DNA of 64,000 nt from JALOOB01 sp040766655 (GCA_040766655.1 JAXGQB010000002.1:117528-181527), one strand, 5' to 3'. Counted from the stretch's first letter, positions 8,373-16,990 are shown. The notes: generated from the sequence alone by a model not told the origin. Made by a program: numbers and translations.

Positions 8373-8612
8373 ATGGCGAAGTCATACCCGAAATCACAGC
8401 GGCACAGGCCAGCACCCTATGATTCTTCGTCCGCAACCCTGCTGGCGGTGGCAATTGGTTTTCTGGTGGCGTATCTTGCCGCCGAGGCGTTGCTCGCCGA
8501 TCGTATGCATCCTTTGCACTGGGTTGCTGCCGCGGCCGGCGCGCTCTCCGGCTGGCTATTGTTTACAATGTTCAACTGGCTACGGAGTTCTCTAACGAAT
8601 CGCAGAAGGTGA
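8373..8612 (+). CDS. Small two-helix membrane protein, function unknown
   Basis: This 79-residue protein has a basic N terminus (MAKSYPKSQRHRPAPYDSS) and two hydrophobic helices (about 19-38 and 46-65). ATG 8373 has AGAGGG 7 nt upstream. Its stop lies 5 nt before the start of the multicopper oxidase gene, with that gene's ribosome site inside this coding end, so the two are probably cotranslated. I do not recognise a family. It may help assemble or anchor the oxidase; that is inference from position. Confidence 0.55.
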   Translation: MAKSYPKSQRHRPAPYDSSSATLLAVAIGFLVAYLAAEALLADRMHPLHWVAAAAGALSGWLLFTMFNWLRSSLTNRRR

Positions 8613-8617
8613 TGTTC

Positions 8618-10315
8618 ATGAATCAACAGACTCGTAACACGATGGATCGCCGTCGGTTTCTCAAAGGCGCCGGGCTGCTCGGCCTGGCGTTGGCCGGCGG
8701 CAGCGCGCTAAGCACGCTTTCGGCCTGTACGTACGCTCCGCTCTCGACCGGCGGCGCTGCGGCCCCCTCAGCCACAGCGCCGGTCGCCCTGAAACCGCCG
8801 CAGGGCGCCGCGACCACAGCCGCCGCAGACCTGGAGATCGCACTCAAGGCCACGCGCGGCCAGGTCGCCATCCTGCCCGGCGCGGAGACCGCGGTATGGC
8901 GCTACCAGGCCGAGTTGCTGGCCGGCGATCCGGCCAGTGTGGTGACGCTGCCCGGCAGCTACCTGGGGCCGATCCTGCGCGTGCGCCAGGGGCAACGCGT
9001 GCGGGTGCATTTCACCAACGATCTGCCGGAACCCAGCATCGTGCACTGGCACGGGCTGCTGGTCCCGGATGCCATGGACGGCCACCCGCGCTACGCCGTC
9101 GGCGCGGGCCAAAGCTACGCCTACGATTTCCAGGTCGTCAATCGGGCCGGCACCTATTGGTTTCACCCGCACCCCCACGGCTTGACCGGCGGTCAGGCCT
9201 ATCGTGGCCTGGCCGGCCTGTTCATCGTCAGCGACGCCGAGGAGACAGCGCTGGGATTGCCCCAGGGCGAGCACGATGTGCCGCTGGTCATCCAGGATCG
9301 CCAGTTCGATGCCGGGAACCAGTTGGTTTACCTCGCGCAAGGCGGCCAGGGCATGATGGGCGGCATGGGTGGCGGGATGACGCAGATGATGGGTTTCCTG
9401 GGCGACCGCATCCTGGTCAATGGCCAGCCCGACTTCACCCTGCCCGTCGCCACGCGCGCCTACCGCCTGCGGCTGCTCAACGGCTCCAACTCGCGTATCT
9501 ACAAGTTGGCCTGGCGTGACGGCAGCCCGCTGACCGTCATCGCCACGGATGGCGGTTTGTTGGAGAAGCCGCTCCAGCGGCCGTTCGTCATGTTGGCACC
9601 GGGTGAGCGCATCGAGCTGTGGGCTGATTTCACCGGCCGCAAGGTGGGTGACGAGATCTTCCTCGATAGCCAGGAGTTCGTGGGCGCTGAGGGCGACGAG
9701 TTGACGGCCAGCGCGAGTGGGATGGGCGGAATGGGTGGCATGATGATGTCCACAGCGGCGCTCCCCAACGGCGCGGCCTTCCCGGTTGCGCGTTTCCGCG
9801 TGGGGAGGCAGGAGCAGGGCGACGAGACGCTGCCCGCGCAACTGTCGCGCAGCGAGCGTTACCGGCCCACCGATGCGCTCAACGCGGCGCGGCCGCGGCA
9901 GGTCGTCATCACCAACCGGATGATGACGTGGCTGCTCAATGGCCGCACGTTCGAGATGACCGGCGTCGCCGCCGACGAGGTCGGCCGGGTCGGCGAGTTG
10001 ACGATGTGGGAATTCGTCAACGAGCGTAACCCCGGTCAGATGATGGAGCAGAACGGCATGGCGCATCCGCTGCACATCCACGGCGCGCAGTTCCAGGTGC
10101 TTGAACGCCAAGTACTACCAGAACTGAAGGCGGGGTTCGAGTCGGTGCGTGCCGGTTATGTGGACGAGGGCTGGAAGGACACGGTGCTGGCCATGCCCGG
10201 CGAGCGCGTCAAGGTGCTGCTTAAGTTCGTGGAGCCAGGGCTATTCCTCTATCACTGCCATAACCTGGAACACGAAGATCAGGGGATGATGCGCAACTTC
10301 AGCGTGGAAGCATAG
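8618..10315 (+). CDS. Tat-exported multicopper oxidase
   Basis: This 565-residue protein has a Tat signal (DRRRFLKGAGLLGLALAGG) that ends near a Cys (TLSAC), so it may also be lipidated. All copper motifs are present: HWHG at 143, HPHPHG at 183, HPLHIHG at 483 and HCHNLEHEDQGMM near 546, which gives type 1, 2 and 3 copper sites. Met-rich loops (GQGMMGGMGGGMTQMM near 250 and GMGGMGGMMM) resemble the CueO/CopA-oxidase substrate loop. It probably oxidises Cu(I) or other metals or phenols outside the membrane. ATG 8618 has AGAAGG 8 nt upstream; ATG 8612 is too close to that site. Confidence 0.92.
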   Translation: MNQQTRNTMDRRRFLKGAGLLGLALAGGSALSTLSACTYAPLSTGGAAAPSATAPVALKPPQGAATTAAADLEIALKATRGQVAILPGAETAVWRYQAELLAGDPASVVTLPGSYLGPILRVRQGQRVRVHFTNDLPEPSIVHWHGLLVPDAMDGHPRYAVGAGQSYAYDFQVVNRAGTYWFHPHPHGLTGGQAYRGLAGLFIVSDAEETALGLPQGEHDVPLVIQDRQFDAGNQLVYLAQGGQGMMGGMGGGMTQMMGFLGDRILVNGQPDFTLPVATRAYRLRLLNGSNSRIYKLAWRDGSPLTVIATDGGLLEKPLQRPFVMLAPGERIELWADFTGRKVGDEIFLDSQEFVGAEGDELTASASGMGGMGGMMMSTAALPNGAAFPVARFRVGRQEQGDETLPAQLSRSERYRPTDALNAARPRQVVITNRMMTWLLNGRTFEMTGVAADEVGRVGELTMWEFVNERNPGQMMEQNGMAHPLHIHGAQFQVLERQVLPELKAGFESVRAGYVDEGWKDTVLAMPGERVKVLLKFVEPGLFLYHCHNLEHEDQGMMRNFSVEA

Positions 10316-10357
10316 ACTTGCCTTGTGCTTAGACCAAATGGCCCAGCCACAACGCGC

Positions 10358-10394
10358 CGTACCACTCTGTTTGCGGAGCAAACAGAGTGGTACG
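10358..10394. repeat. Perfect 17-bp inverted repeat (3-nt loop)
   Basis: Arms of 17 bp (10358-10374 and 10378-10394) pair without mismatch around GGA. It follows the oxidase stop by 43 nt and has no T-tract on the plus strand, so it is not a classic terminator. It may stop or stabilise the oxidase transcript 3' end or be a small repeated element. A genome-wide search would tell. Confidence 0.75.
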
Positions 10395-10439
10395 CTGAAT
10401 GGGCCAGAGATGGAGCCGCGAGCGCGAGTGAGCCTGACG

Positions 10440-10697
10440 ATGAGATCGGCGAATATGACGAAGACATGCGCCCTGCTGACTGCCCTGTGCTGCCTGGTGC
10501 CGCTGGCGGTGTTGGGGGCGATCATCTTTCTCGACGCGCCTGTCTGGCCAACGTCCCTGGCGGCGTTGTTCGTCGTACTGCTGCTTGCCAGACGCCTCTT
10601 CGTCCTGCTAGCCACTCCTGAGAGCGACGTGCTGCGGTCGCCGGGTAACTATTCACGTGAAGAAGGACTGCTAAGCCATGATCACCGTCAACATTGA
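10440..10697 (+). CDS. Small membrane protein with DUF2933-like N-terminus
   Basis: This 85-residue protein starts MRSANMTKTC, with an alternative start at 10455, and has CCLVPLAVLGAIIF and a second helix. It is a near relative of the protein at 8074: both share the CCLVPLA core and the LLARRL segment after helix two. The tail ends HDHRQH. The last 20 bases overlap the start of lgt, which suggests cotranslation. Function unknown; the link with copper oxidase genes is by context. Confidence 0.6.
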   Translation: MRSANMTKTCALLTALCCLVPLAVLGAIIFLDAPVWPTSLAALFVVLLLARRLFVLLATPESDVLRSPGNYSREEGLLSHDHRQH

Positions 10698-11475
10698 TCC
10701 GGTATTACTCCACCTGGGGCACTTCGCGCTCCGCTGGTATGGGCTGATCGTCGTTACCGCCGCGAGCATCGGAATCTGGGTGGCCCTGCGCGAGGCCAGG
10801 CGCAAAGGTCTGAGCGAATATCAGTTTGCCGATGCGATCCCCTGGGTGATCGTCGGCGGGCTGATCGGCGCGCGCCTGTTCCATGTCATCGATCATTGGC
10901 CGGATGAGTATGCCGCCAATCCCCTGCGGGCGCTCTACATTTGGGAAGGCGGCCTGGCGATCTGGGGCGGTGTCATCGGCGGACTGACGGCGCTGGCGCT
11001 CTTTGCCTGGCGCCGCGGGTTGCGCCTGGCCGTGCTGCTCGACACCGCGGTCCCTGGGTTGGTATTGGGGCAGGCCATCGGCCGGATCGCGTGTGTCATC
11101 ACCGGCGACGCGGTCGGCAAGGCTACGACCGGCCCATTCGGATTGGCCTACAGCAATCCCGGCGCCATGGTGCCGCAGCTCGGCGTATATTACACGCCGA
11201 CGCCGGTCTACGAGATCGTCATGAACCTGACCATCTTCGCTATCGTGTGGCGTCTGCGCAAACGCTCGCTGCCGGATGGGGCCCTGTTCCTGGTCTACCT
11301 CGTGCTCTATTCCATCGGGCGCTTTGTGATCACCTTTTGGAGCGCCTACAAGACGATTGCCTTGGGCTTCAACCAGGCCCAGTTGATCAGCCTGGCCGGG
11401 CTGGTTGTAGGCATACCGGCCCTGGTATACCTGCTATGGCGCCAAGGGAACGCGCGGACGGCGGCTGCCGGATGA
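10678..11475 (+). CDS. lgt: Prolipoprotein diacylglyceryl transferase
   Basis: This 265-residue membrane enzyme transfers diacylglyceryl from phosphatidylglycerol to the lipobox Cys of prolipoproteins. The family signature is present: an early HFALRWYGL segment, GARLFHVIDHW, WEGGLAIWGGVIGG and the arginine-containing GQAIGRIACVITGD. Seven or so helices fit the Lgt fold, and the length is usual. Being inside a copper island rich in lipoproteins, it may be a dedicated second copy. Its stop overlaps the next regulator start (ATGA). Confidence 0.92.
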   Translation: MITVNIDPVLLHLGHFALRWYGLIVVTAASIGIWVALREARRKGLSEYQFADAIPWVIVGGLIGARLFHVIDHWPDEYAANPLRALYIWEGGLAIWGGVIGGLTALALFAWRRGLRLAVLLDTAVPGLVLGQAIGRIACVITGDAVGKATTGPFGLAYSNPGAMVPQLGVYYTPTPVYEIVMNLTIFAIVWRLRKRSLPDGALFLVYLVLYSIGRFVITFWSAYKTIALGFNQAQLISLAGLVVGIPALVYLLWRQGNARTAAAG

Positions 11476-12143
11476 CAACGCAGGACCGCATCACGGTTAT
11501 CCTGGCGGACGATCACCCTGCCGTGCGGAGCGGCATCCGCCAGTTCATCGAGCGCGACCCGCTGCTCCAGGTGGTGGCAGAGGCCGGCGACGGCGTGGCA
11601 GCGCTCGACCTGGTGCGCCGCCACCAGACCGACGTTGCGGTGCTGGACCTGCAGATGCCGGGCCTCTCCGGGCTGGAAGTCATCACCCGGGCGCGCCAGG
11701 AGCAGCTGACCACACGCTCCATCGTATTGACCGCGTATGACGAGGACCCTTACATCTTCGCGGCCCTGCGTGCCGGCGCTAAAGGCTACCTGCTCAAGAC
11801 CGCCGGGCCTGAGGAGCTGGCCCGCGCGATCCGGCTGGTGCACGCCGGCCACTCGGCCCTGGACCCCGCCATCACAGAGCGGATAGTCGAAAGACTCCAG
11901 AATCCCACCGCGACTCCTCTCAAGGGGCCGGAACGCCTGAGCGACCGGGAGCTAGAGGTCCTCCGGCTGGCTGCTCGCGGCCAGACCAATCGGGGGATCG
12001 GTCGCGATCTGAGCATCAGCGAGCGCACGGTGCACAGCCACCTGATGAACATCTTCGCCAAACTCGGCGTCAACACGCGCACAGAAGCCGTCCTAACCGC
12101 CATGCGCGCAGGGTGGATCACACTCGAAGACACGACGGCCTGA
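11472..12143 (+). CDS. NarL/LuxR-family response regulator (second copy)
   Basis: This 223-residue regulator has phosphoacceptor Asp59 (VLDLQMPGLSG), LTAYDEDPYIF, Lys in YLLKTAG and a LuxR helix-turn-helix (LSDRELEVLRLAARGQTNRGIG). The ATG overlaps the lgt stop by 4 bases, and the partner kinase begins one base after its own stop. It aligns closely with the regulator at 5512, including the run TAYDEDPY, so the two pairs are paralogues. It probably controls copper or envelope genes. Confidence 0.92.
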   Translation: MTTQDRITVILADDHPAVRSGIRQFIERDPLLQVVAEAGDGVAALDLVRRHQTDVAVLDLQMPGLSGLEVITRARQEQLTTRSIVLTAYDEDPYIFAALRAGAKGYLLKTAGPEELARAIRLVHAGHSALDPAITERIVERLQNPTATPLKGPERLSDRELEVLRLAARGQTNRGIGRDLSISERTVHSHLMNIFAKLGVNTRTEAVLTAMRAGWITLEDTTA

Positions 12144-12144
12144 G

Positions 12145-13938
12145 ATGCAGACATTGCGCGGGCTGCGCGCTCAGATCTTTTTCTGGACGATCTTGCCGCT
12201 GATCCTCGTCCTGGTAGTGGTCTCCTTCGGCAGCATCACCCTGCATCAACGCTCGATGCGCGACATGGTGGCGCGCCGCGATGCCCAGTTGATCGAGCTC
12301 GCTGCGGCACGGCTGAACAGCGACCTGGCGGAGCGCGTGCTCGTCCTGCAGACCGTGCTGGCCCAGGCACGCGATCGGACGCCGCCGCCGGTAACACTCG
12401 CTGCCGGGGGGCCGTTGTTTACACCGTTCGACGGCGGTATCCGCATTCTCGATCTCAGCGCCCCTCCTACTGTGGGTTCCGCAACTCTGCCGGGGCTTCG
12501 GGTCACAGACACAACGGTGCTGGCCGCGGCCGTGGCGCATCCGGGCCAGCCCAGTGTGATGCTGACGACAGCGCAAGATGGATCCTTCGTGGCCCTGATC
12601 GCACTGACAGACCCGGCCGCGAATTGGGCCGCGCTGGGCGACGTATCGGCCCGTGCGCTTAACCTTCCGGCGTTGCTCGGACAACTCAGCGGCGCAGGAC
12701 GGCGCACCGCGGCTTTTCTGGTGGACGCCAATGGCCGAGTCATCTTCCACTCCGACCCGGCCCAGGTAGGACAGGACTTGCGTGACCATGTGGGGATCGC
12801 TGAAGCCATCGCGGGGCAGGCCGGCGCGACGTTTGCGCGGCCGGCGGGCGCAGATGAGCACGTGTTCGGCTATGCGCCCGTGCCTTTGGCCGGCTGGGGC
12901 CTGGTGATCGAGGAGCCCTGGCGCGACGTAATCGTACCCATGCTCCAATACACCCTGTTGGCGCCGTTGATCGTGCTGGTCACGGCCGTGGCTTCGTTGG
13001 TCGCGCTCTATTTCGGCCTGCGGCGGGTGATCCGGCCGCTGCACGTCCTGGGCCGCCAGGCCAGACGGTTAGCCTGGGGGGACTTTGAGGCTATTCTAAC
13101 ACCGGCGGGCGGGATCGGGGAGATCGAGGACTTGCAGCGCATCCTCCAGGAAATGGCCGCGCAGATCGGGCGCTACCAGGCCGGTATGCACGACTATATT
13201 GCGATGCTGACACAGACGCAGGAGGAAGAACGCCGGCGCCTGGCGCGCGAGCTGCACGACGAAACCGTGCAAGGCTTGATCGCGCTGTCGCAGCGGGTGA
13301 CGATGCTGGAGTATGACGTCGCGGCATGTGCCGGCGGGCAGTCTGCCGAGGCCGTACCGCATATCCAGAAACGCCTGGCCGACCTGTCCGCGCTGCTCAA
13401 GCAGTCGCTTCAGGACGTGCGCCATCTGATTCGCGACTTGCGGCCAGTCTACCTGGAAGAGTTGGGGCTGGTAGCAGCGCTGGAGATGCTGGCAGCCACG
13501 ATCCGGCGGGATGGATTCTCGGGCGGTTTCGTTGTGACGGGCGACGAACGCCGCCTGACGCGGGAGGCGGAGCTGGCCGTCTACCGGATCGCCCAGGCCG
13601 CGACGAGTAACGCCACGCGCCATGCGCACCCAACCCGGGTTAACCTGCGGTTGCACTTCAACGCCGTGGGGGTGACGTTGGAAGCTGAGGACGACGGCGC
13701 CGGCTTTGTGCCACCGGAATTCCCCAGCGACCTGGCCGCACAGGGACACTACGGCCTTGTCGGCATGCACGAGCGAGCGACGCGCCTGGACGGGCACCTC
13801 TCCATCCGCTCGTCCCCCGGGCACGGGACAAAGGTAGTCGCTTTTTTGCCTTACGATTTAGCATTTCAGTCAGTCTCGACGACTCCACTGGTTGACCCTG
13901 GGGCGGACCGGATGCCCAAACCGCCTCACAACACCTGA
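12145..13938 (+). CDS. NarX-like sensor histidine kinase (second copy)
   Basis: This 597-residue kinase has the N terminus MQTLRGLRAQIFFWTILPL, a membrane helix (about 12-32), a sensor region of about 235 residues (AFLVDANGRVIFHSDPAQVG is Cache-like) and a second helix (about 270-292). HAMP, HisKA_3 with phosphoacceptor His371 in ARELHD, and HATPase (EDDGAGFVPP, GLVGMHERA) follow. It is cotranscribed with the regulator at 11472. A strong terminator follows at 13962. The C-terminal tail after the ATPase (about 25 residues) is not part of the family core. Confidence 0.9.
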   Translation: MQTLRGLRAQIFFWTILPLILVLVVVSFGSITLHQRSMRDMVARRDAQLIELAAARLNSDLAERVLVLQTVLAQARDRTPPPVTLAAGGPLFTPFDGGIRILDLSAPPTVGSATLPGLRVTDTTVLAAAVAHPGQPSVMLTTAQDGSFVALIALTDPAANWAALGDVSARALNLPALLGQLSGAGRRTAAFLVDANGRVIFHSDPAQVGQDLRDHVGIAEAIAGQAGATFARPAGADEHVFGYAPVPLAGWGLVIEEPWRDVIVPMLQYTLLAPLIVLVTAVASLVALYFGLRRVIRPLHVLGRQARRLAWGDFEAILTPAGGIGEIEDLQRILQEMAAQIGRYQAGMHDYIAMLTQTQEEERRRLARELHDETVQGLIALSQRVTMLEYDVAACAGGQSAEAVPHIQKRLADLSALLKQSLQDVRHLIRDLRPVYLEELGLVAALEMLAATIRRDGFSGGFVVTGDERRLTREAELAVYRIAQAATSNATRHAHPTRVNLRLHFNAVGVTLEAEDDGAGFVPPEFPSDLAAQGHYGLVGMHERATRLDGHLSIRSSPGHGTKVVAFLPYDLAFQSVSTTPLVDPGADRMPKPPHNT

Positions 13939-13961
13939 ATCCTGGAGCCCCGCAGCGCGCA

Positions 13962-14000
13962 GGCGGTGGCGCAGACATACGTCTGCGCCACCGCCTTTTT
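13962..14000 (+). terminator. Rho-independent terminator after second kinase
   Basis: A perfect 15-bp GC-rich stem (13962-13976 with 13981-13995) and a 4-nt loop are followed by five T. It lies 24 nt after the kinase stop and ends the lgt/regulator/kinase transcript. Confidence 0.9.
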
Positions 14001-14139
14001 GCGTCCTCCGGTGATTTGGTGCATATGGCGCGTCGCGGGTAGACCGTTTTGCGGAACAGAAGACAGACCGATTAGCCGTTGTCGGCGGCGCGGTGCTCCG
14101 GTACACTGAGGGTAAAGGCGGGCAGTGGAGGATGCCAAC

Positions 14140-14445
14140 ATGAGCACGGAACGGTTGACGCTGCCCATACGCGGTCTGACCTGTGCCTGTTGCGTCGCAC
14201 GGGTCGAGCAAGCGATGCGGCAACAAGAGGGGGTCATTTGGGCCACCATCAACTTCGCGGCCGAGGAGACGACCATCGTGTACGACTCGGCCACATTCGA
14301 CGTAGCCAGGCTCACCCAGGCGGTGGGCCGGCTGGGGTACGAGGTAGTACTGGGACCCTCACAACTCCTCGAACTCAGGGCTACGCTGCCGGTCCGCAGA
14401 CATCTGCTCCAGACCGGCTCGTGGGGGCGGGCCTGGCGGCCATAG
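14140..14445 (+). CDS. Heavy-metal-associated (HMA) domain protein
   Basis: This 101-residue protein starts at ATG 14140, with GGAGG 8 nt upstream. Residues about 5-70 form an HMA fold with the metal site GLTCACCVARVE, the usual GMTCxxC in variant form. Such domains bind Cu(I) through the two Cys and pass it to P-type ATPases. The C-terminal 30 residues do not match the family, and the next 200 bases look like P-type ATPase debris, so this may be the surviving N terminus of a broken ATPase or a free-standing CopZ-like chaperone. Confidence 0.75.
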   Translation: MSTERLTLPIRGLTCACCVARVEQAMRQQEGVIWATINFAAEETTIVYDSATFDVARLTQAVGRLGYEVVLGPSQLLELRATLPVRRHLLQTGSWGRAWRP

Positions 14446-14660
14446 CCCCGTGGTGACCCTTTAAGCAGGCGACGTGACCCGGCGCCACCAGGCCCGGCTG
14501 GGCTTCGTCGCCTGCTATAGCAACCACGACTGGCATATCACTACTGATGGCGCTAATCTTTCTCGGCGCGACCGCGGTAGTAGGCGGCTACAGGGCAGTG
14601 GCCCGCTCTGGCTGGGCGGCCCTACAAGGCAAGGCAACCGGTCAACGCGACAACGGCTAA
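14446..14660 (+). pseudogene. Possible remnant of a P-type ATPase
   Basis: No intact gene fits here. A 37-codon frame (14547-14660) reads MALIFLGATAVVGGYRAVARSGWAALQG, like the second and third helices after the HMA domain in zinc/cadmium or copper P-type ATPases, where the segment VGG-x-RA-x3-L is common. It is out of frame with the HMA gene. A deleted ATPase gene would explain both pieces; a chance small membrane ORF is the alternative. Confidence 0.3.
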
Positions 14661-14686
14661 CCTTTCAACTTTGGAGGGAGACTCTC

Positions 14687-14962
14687 ATGGAACACAATAC
14701 GTCACCTGGCAACCGTCACATGTTGCTGATGATCCTCTGCTGTCTGATCCCGATAGCGGCCCTGGCAGCGATCTTCGTGCTGAAGATCCCCGTGCCGCAG
14801 GTATTGACTTACGGCCTGATCCTGCTTTGTCCACTGAGCCACTTCCTGATGATGGGGCTGATGGGTCGCGGGCAGCACGCCCATACGGCTGACGCCACCC
14901 AACCGGGCGCCGTAACCAACCCCGGGCAGACCAGCGCAAAAGATGGAAGGGCCTGCCATTAG
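14687..14962 (+). CDS. DUF2933-family small membrane protein
   Basis: This 91-residue protein has a strong GGAGGGAG site before ATG 14687. It carries the full family signature: a His-containing N terminus (NRHMLLMILCCLIPIAALAAIF), a second helix with LLCPLSHFLMM, and a His-containing tail (GRGQHAHT). DUF2933 proteins are small two-helix proteins of unknown role found next to copper ATPases and oxidases. The His and Met residues at both ends could bind copper. It is the most complete of three related copies in the island. Confidence 0.8.
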   Translation: MEHNTSPGNRHMLLMILCCLIPIAALAAIFVLKIPVPQVLTYGLILLCPLSHFLMMGLMGRGQHAHTADATQPGAVTNPGQTSAKDGRACH

Positions 14963-15013
14963 GGTCGCACAACATTGTCAGTCAAGCGTCTGGCTAACTA
15001 CGCGAGGAGTGTA

Positions 15014-15880
15014 ATGAAGGTCAGAATTCGCGAGCGATTCCTGCGGACCGACATCTGGCTGCTGATCGCTTTCCTTGCGCTGGCCGGATGGTCCCTGGAC
15101 GCGCTGCGGATGTTCCTGGAGATGCACGGGAACTGGCAAGGCGGCCTGGCTGCGTTCGCCAGCCATTTCTGGTATGCCATCCCGATGGCGGCTGCCGTTA
15201 TCATCCTCAGTCGCCTGAAGCCTAAGGCCCGGCTTCTGGGCGCGGCCACCTACGATGAAGCCGGCCGGGTCGCGCAGACTCAGGGGGATTGCTGTCTGGG
15301 TGAACTGGTTGCCAGCGGCATGGTCGCGGCCTTGCGCGATAGCGGGCCCGACGCGCTTCAAGGGCTGACCCTGCCATCCGGCGCCAGCGCCTACTTCGTG
15401 CGGCAGGGCAGCCGCACCGTGGTCCTCAGCTTCTCGGGGCCGGCTGCGCCTGAAGCCCTGGCGGCTGGCGTTCGCCAGCTCACGGCGCGAGCCCCGGTCG
15501 CCTTTGACGTGTTCGAGGGGCTGGAGCCGGCGGTCGCTGCGCTGGCGGCCAATGCGCTCAATTCGCCGGTCAAGCGCGACGTGTTGGCCTACTTGCATCG
15601 GTTCAAGTTGTCTGCGATCGAGTTGAGCGACCTGGTCTACCGGGTCGGCGCCAGCGAGGCGGCGGTCACACAGGCGCTCGACGATCTGAGCCGCCTGGAC
15701 CTGGTGTACCACCTGGTGGTCTGCGACCTTACCTTCTATCAACTCAACCGCGCGCCGGAGACGCTGCACCTGCTCGATCAGCTCTTTGCCTGGCAGACAG
15801 ACTGGCAGGTGCAACTCCAGAAACTCAGCTCATACTTGCTGACGCGGCCCCAATACGCACGCATCATGGAGGGCACATGA
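15014..15880 (+). CDS. Membrane protein with C-terminal winged-helix-like domain
   Basis: This 288-residue protein starts at ATG 15014, with GAGGAG 5 nt upstream; the longer TTG start has no site. Two helices lie near the N terminus (about 13-35 and 47-67). The cytoplasmic part has a mixed domain, then residues about 190-250 (VKRDVLAYLHRFKLSAIELSDLVYRVGASEAAVTQALDDLSRLDLV) look like a winged helix with a recognition helix. I know no named family. A membrane-bound DNA-binding regulator is plausible but unproven. Confidence 0.6.
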   Translation: MKVRIRERFLRTDIWLLIAFLALAGWSLDALRMFLEMHGNWQGGLAAFASHFWYAIPMAAAVIILSRLKPKARLLGAATYDEAGRVAQTQGDCCLGELVASGMVAALRDSGPDALQGLTLPSGASAYFVRQGSRTVVLSFSGPAAPEALAAGVRQLTARAPVAFDVFEGLEPAVAALAANALNSPVKRDVLAYLHRFKLSAIELSDLVYRVGASEAAVTQALDDLSRLDLVYHLVVCDLTFYQLNRAPETLHLLDQLFAWQTDWQVQLQKLSSYLLTRPQYARIMEGT

Positions 15881-15950
15881 GGACGGGTTCGAGCTCTGTA
15901 AGCGCGTCCTATCAGCCGGTGACGTATGGAAGACTCTCAAGAGGTGACAG

Positions 15951-16811
15951 ATGCGATTGATGCGAGCTCTCATGATGGCAGCGATTGTGTCGTTGGCGTT
16001 GACTTCGGTTCCATATCTGGCCCTGGCTGACGGTGGCGCCACTTACGTCGTGCGACCCGGAGATACCCTGGCTATGATCGCTGCGGCAAACGGCAGCACT
16101 GCCCAGGCGCTCGCCGACGCCAATGGGCTGACCGATCCCGCTCTCATCCGGGTGGGGCAGGTGCTGATGATCTCAGGTGCGACCTCTGTAACTTCTCGAT
16201 CCTCCAGGCCCGCGGAGCAGCCATCATCTGCGCCTACACCGCCTACGCGCTTGCCCGTGTACACCGTCAAGCCCGGTCAGACCCTCTCACAGATCGCGCG
16301 CGAACTCGGCGTCAGCCTCGCAGCCATCGTTGATACGAATGGCCTGGCGAACCCAGATCAAATCTTTACGGGCATGGTTCTGCGCATCCCCGGTGCGCAG
16401 AGCGAGACGGTGTTGATCGGGCCGGTCACGGACACGCGTTTCATCGCCAGCATCTCCAAGCAGCGCTGTTGGCTGTATGAGGCCGGCAAGCTGACCGGCA
16501 ACTGGCGCTGCTCGACGGGCCGCAAGGAAGCGCCGACGACGCCCGGCTCCTACCGAATTCAGTCCAAAATCAACCCGGCCTATGCCTCGCGCTGGGATTT
16601 CTGGATGCCGTACTGGCTGGGACTTTACTACGCCGGCAGCACCGAGAACGGGATCCACGGTCTGCCTTATGACCCCCAAACTGGCAAACGCACATGGGAG
16701 GGGTTGGTGGGCACACCCATAACCTACGGCTGTATCATGCTCGACGACGCCAATGCCAAGACGCTCTTCGACGTCGCTTACATCGGCATGCCGGTCGTCA
16801 TCCTACCGTGA
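15951..16811 (+). CDS. LysM-containing L,D-transpeptidase
   Basis: This 286-residue protein has a signal peptide (to about residue 26), two LysM repeats (YVVRPGDTLAMIAAANG at about 32-75 and YTVKPGQTLSQIARELG at about 104-147) and a YkuD domain. In the YkuD domain the His motif reads NGIHGLPYD and the catalytic Cys261 lies in TYGCIML. Most family members have SHGCIRM, so the Ser-His and Arg are changed although Cys is kept. The enzyme would cross-link or modify peptidoglycan-like polymers outside the cell. It is transcribed alone between the winged-helix membrane protein and DoxX. Confidence 0.85.
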   Translation: MRLMRALMMAAIVSLALTSVPYLALADGGATYVVRPGDTLAMIAAANGSTAQALADANGLTDPALIRVGQVLMISGATSVTSRSSRPAEQPSSAPTPPTRLPVYTVKPGQTLSQIARELGVSLAAIVDTNGLANPDQIFTGMVLRIPGAQSETVLIGPVTDTRFIASISKQRCWLYEAGKLTGNWRCSTGRKEAPTTPGSYRIQSKINPAYASRWDFWMPYWLGLYYAGSTENGIHGLPYDPQTGKRTWEGLVGTPITYGCIMLDDANAKTLFDVAYIGMPVVILP

Positions 16812-16990
16812 CCGGATTCATGTCCCCGCCGAATGGCGCGAGGAAAACAGGCCAAACACCCGTTGCGGCCGGCCAGACCAGGTGCGATAATCTTTTCAGA
16901 TCGAAGCGATGAGATCGCCAGCGCCGAATTGCGAGAGCACTAGCCAGCGCGTGATCCCGGCGCTATCTGAAATATCAGGGGGAAATCAAG

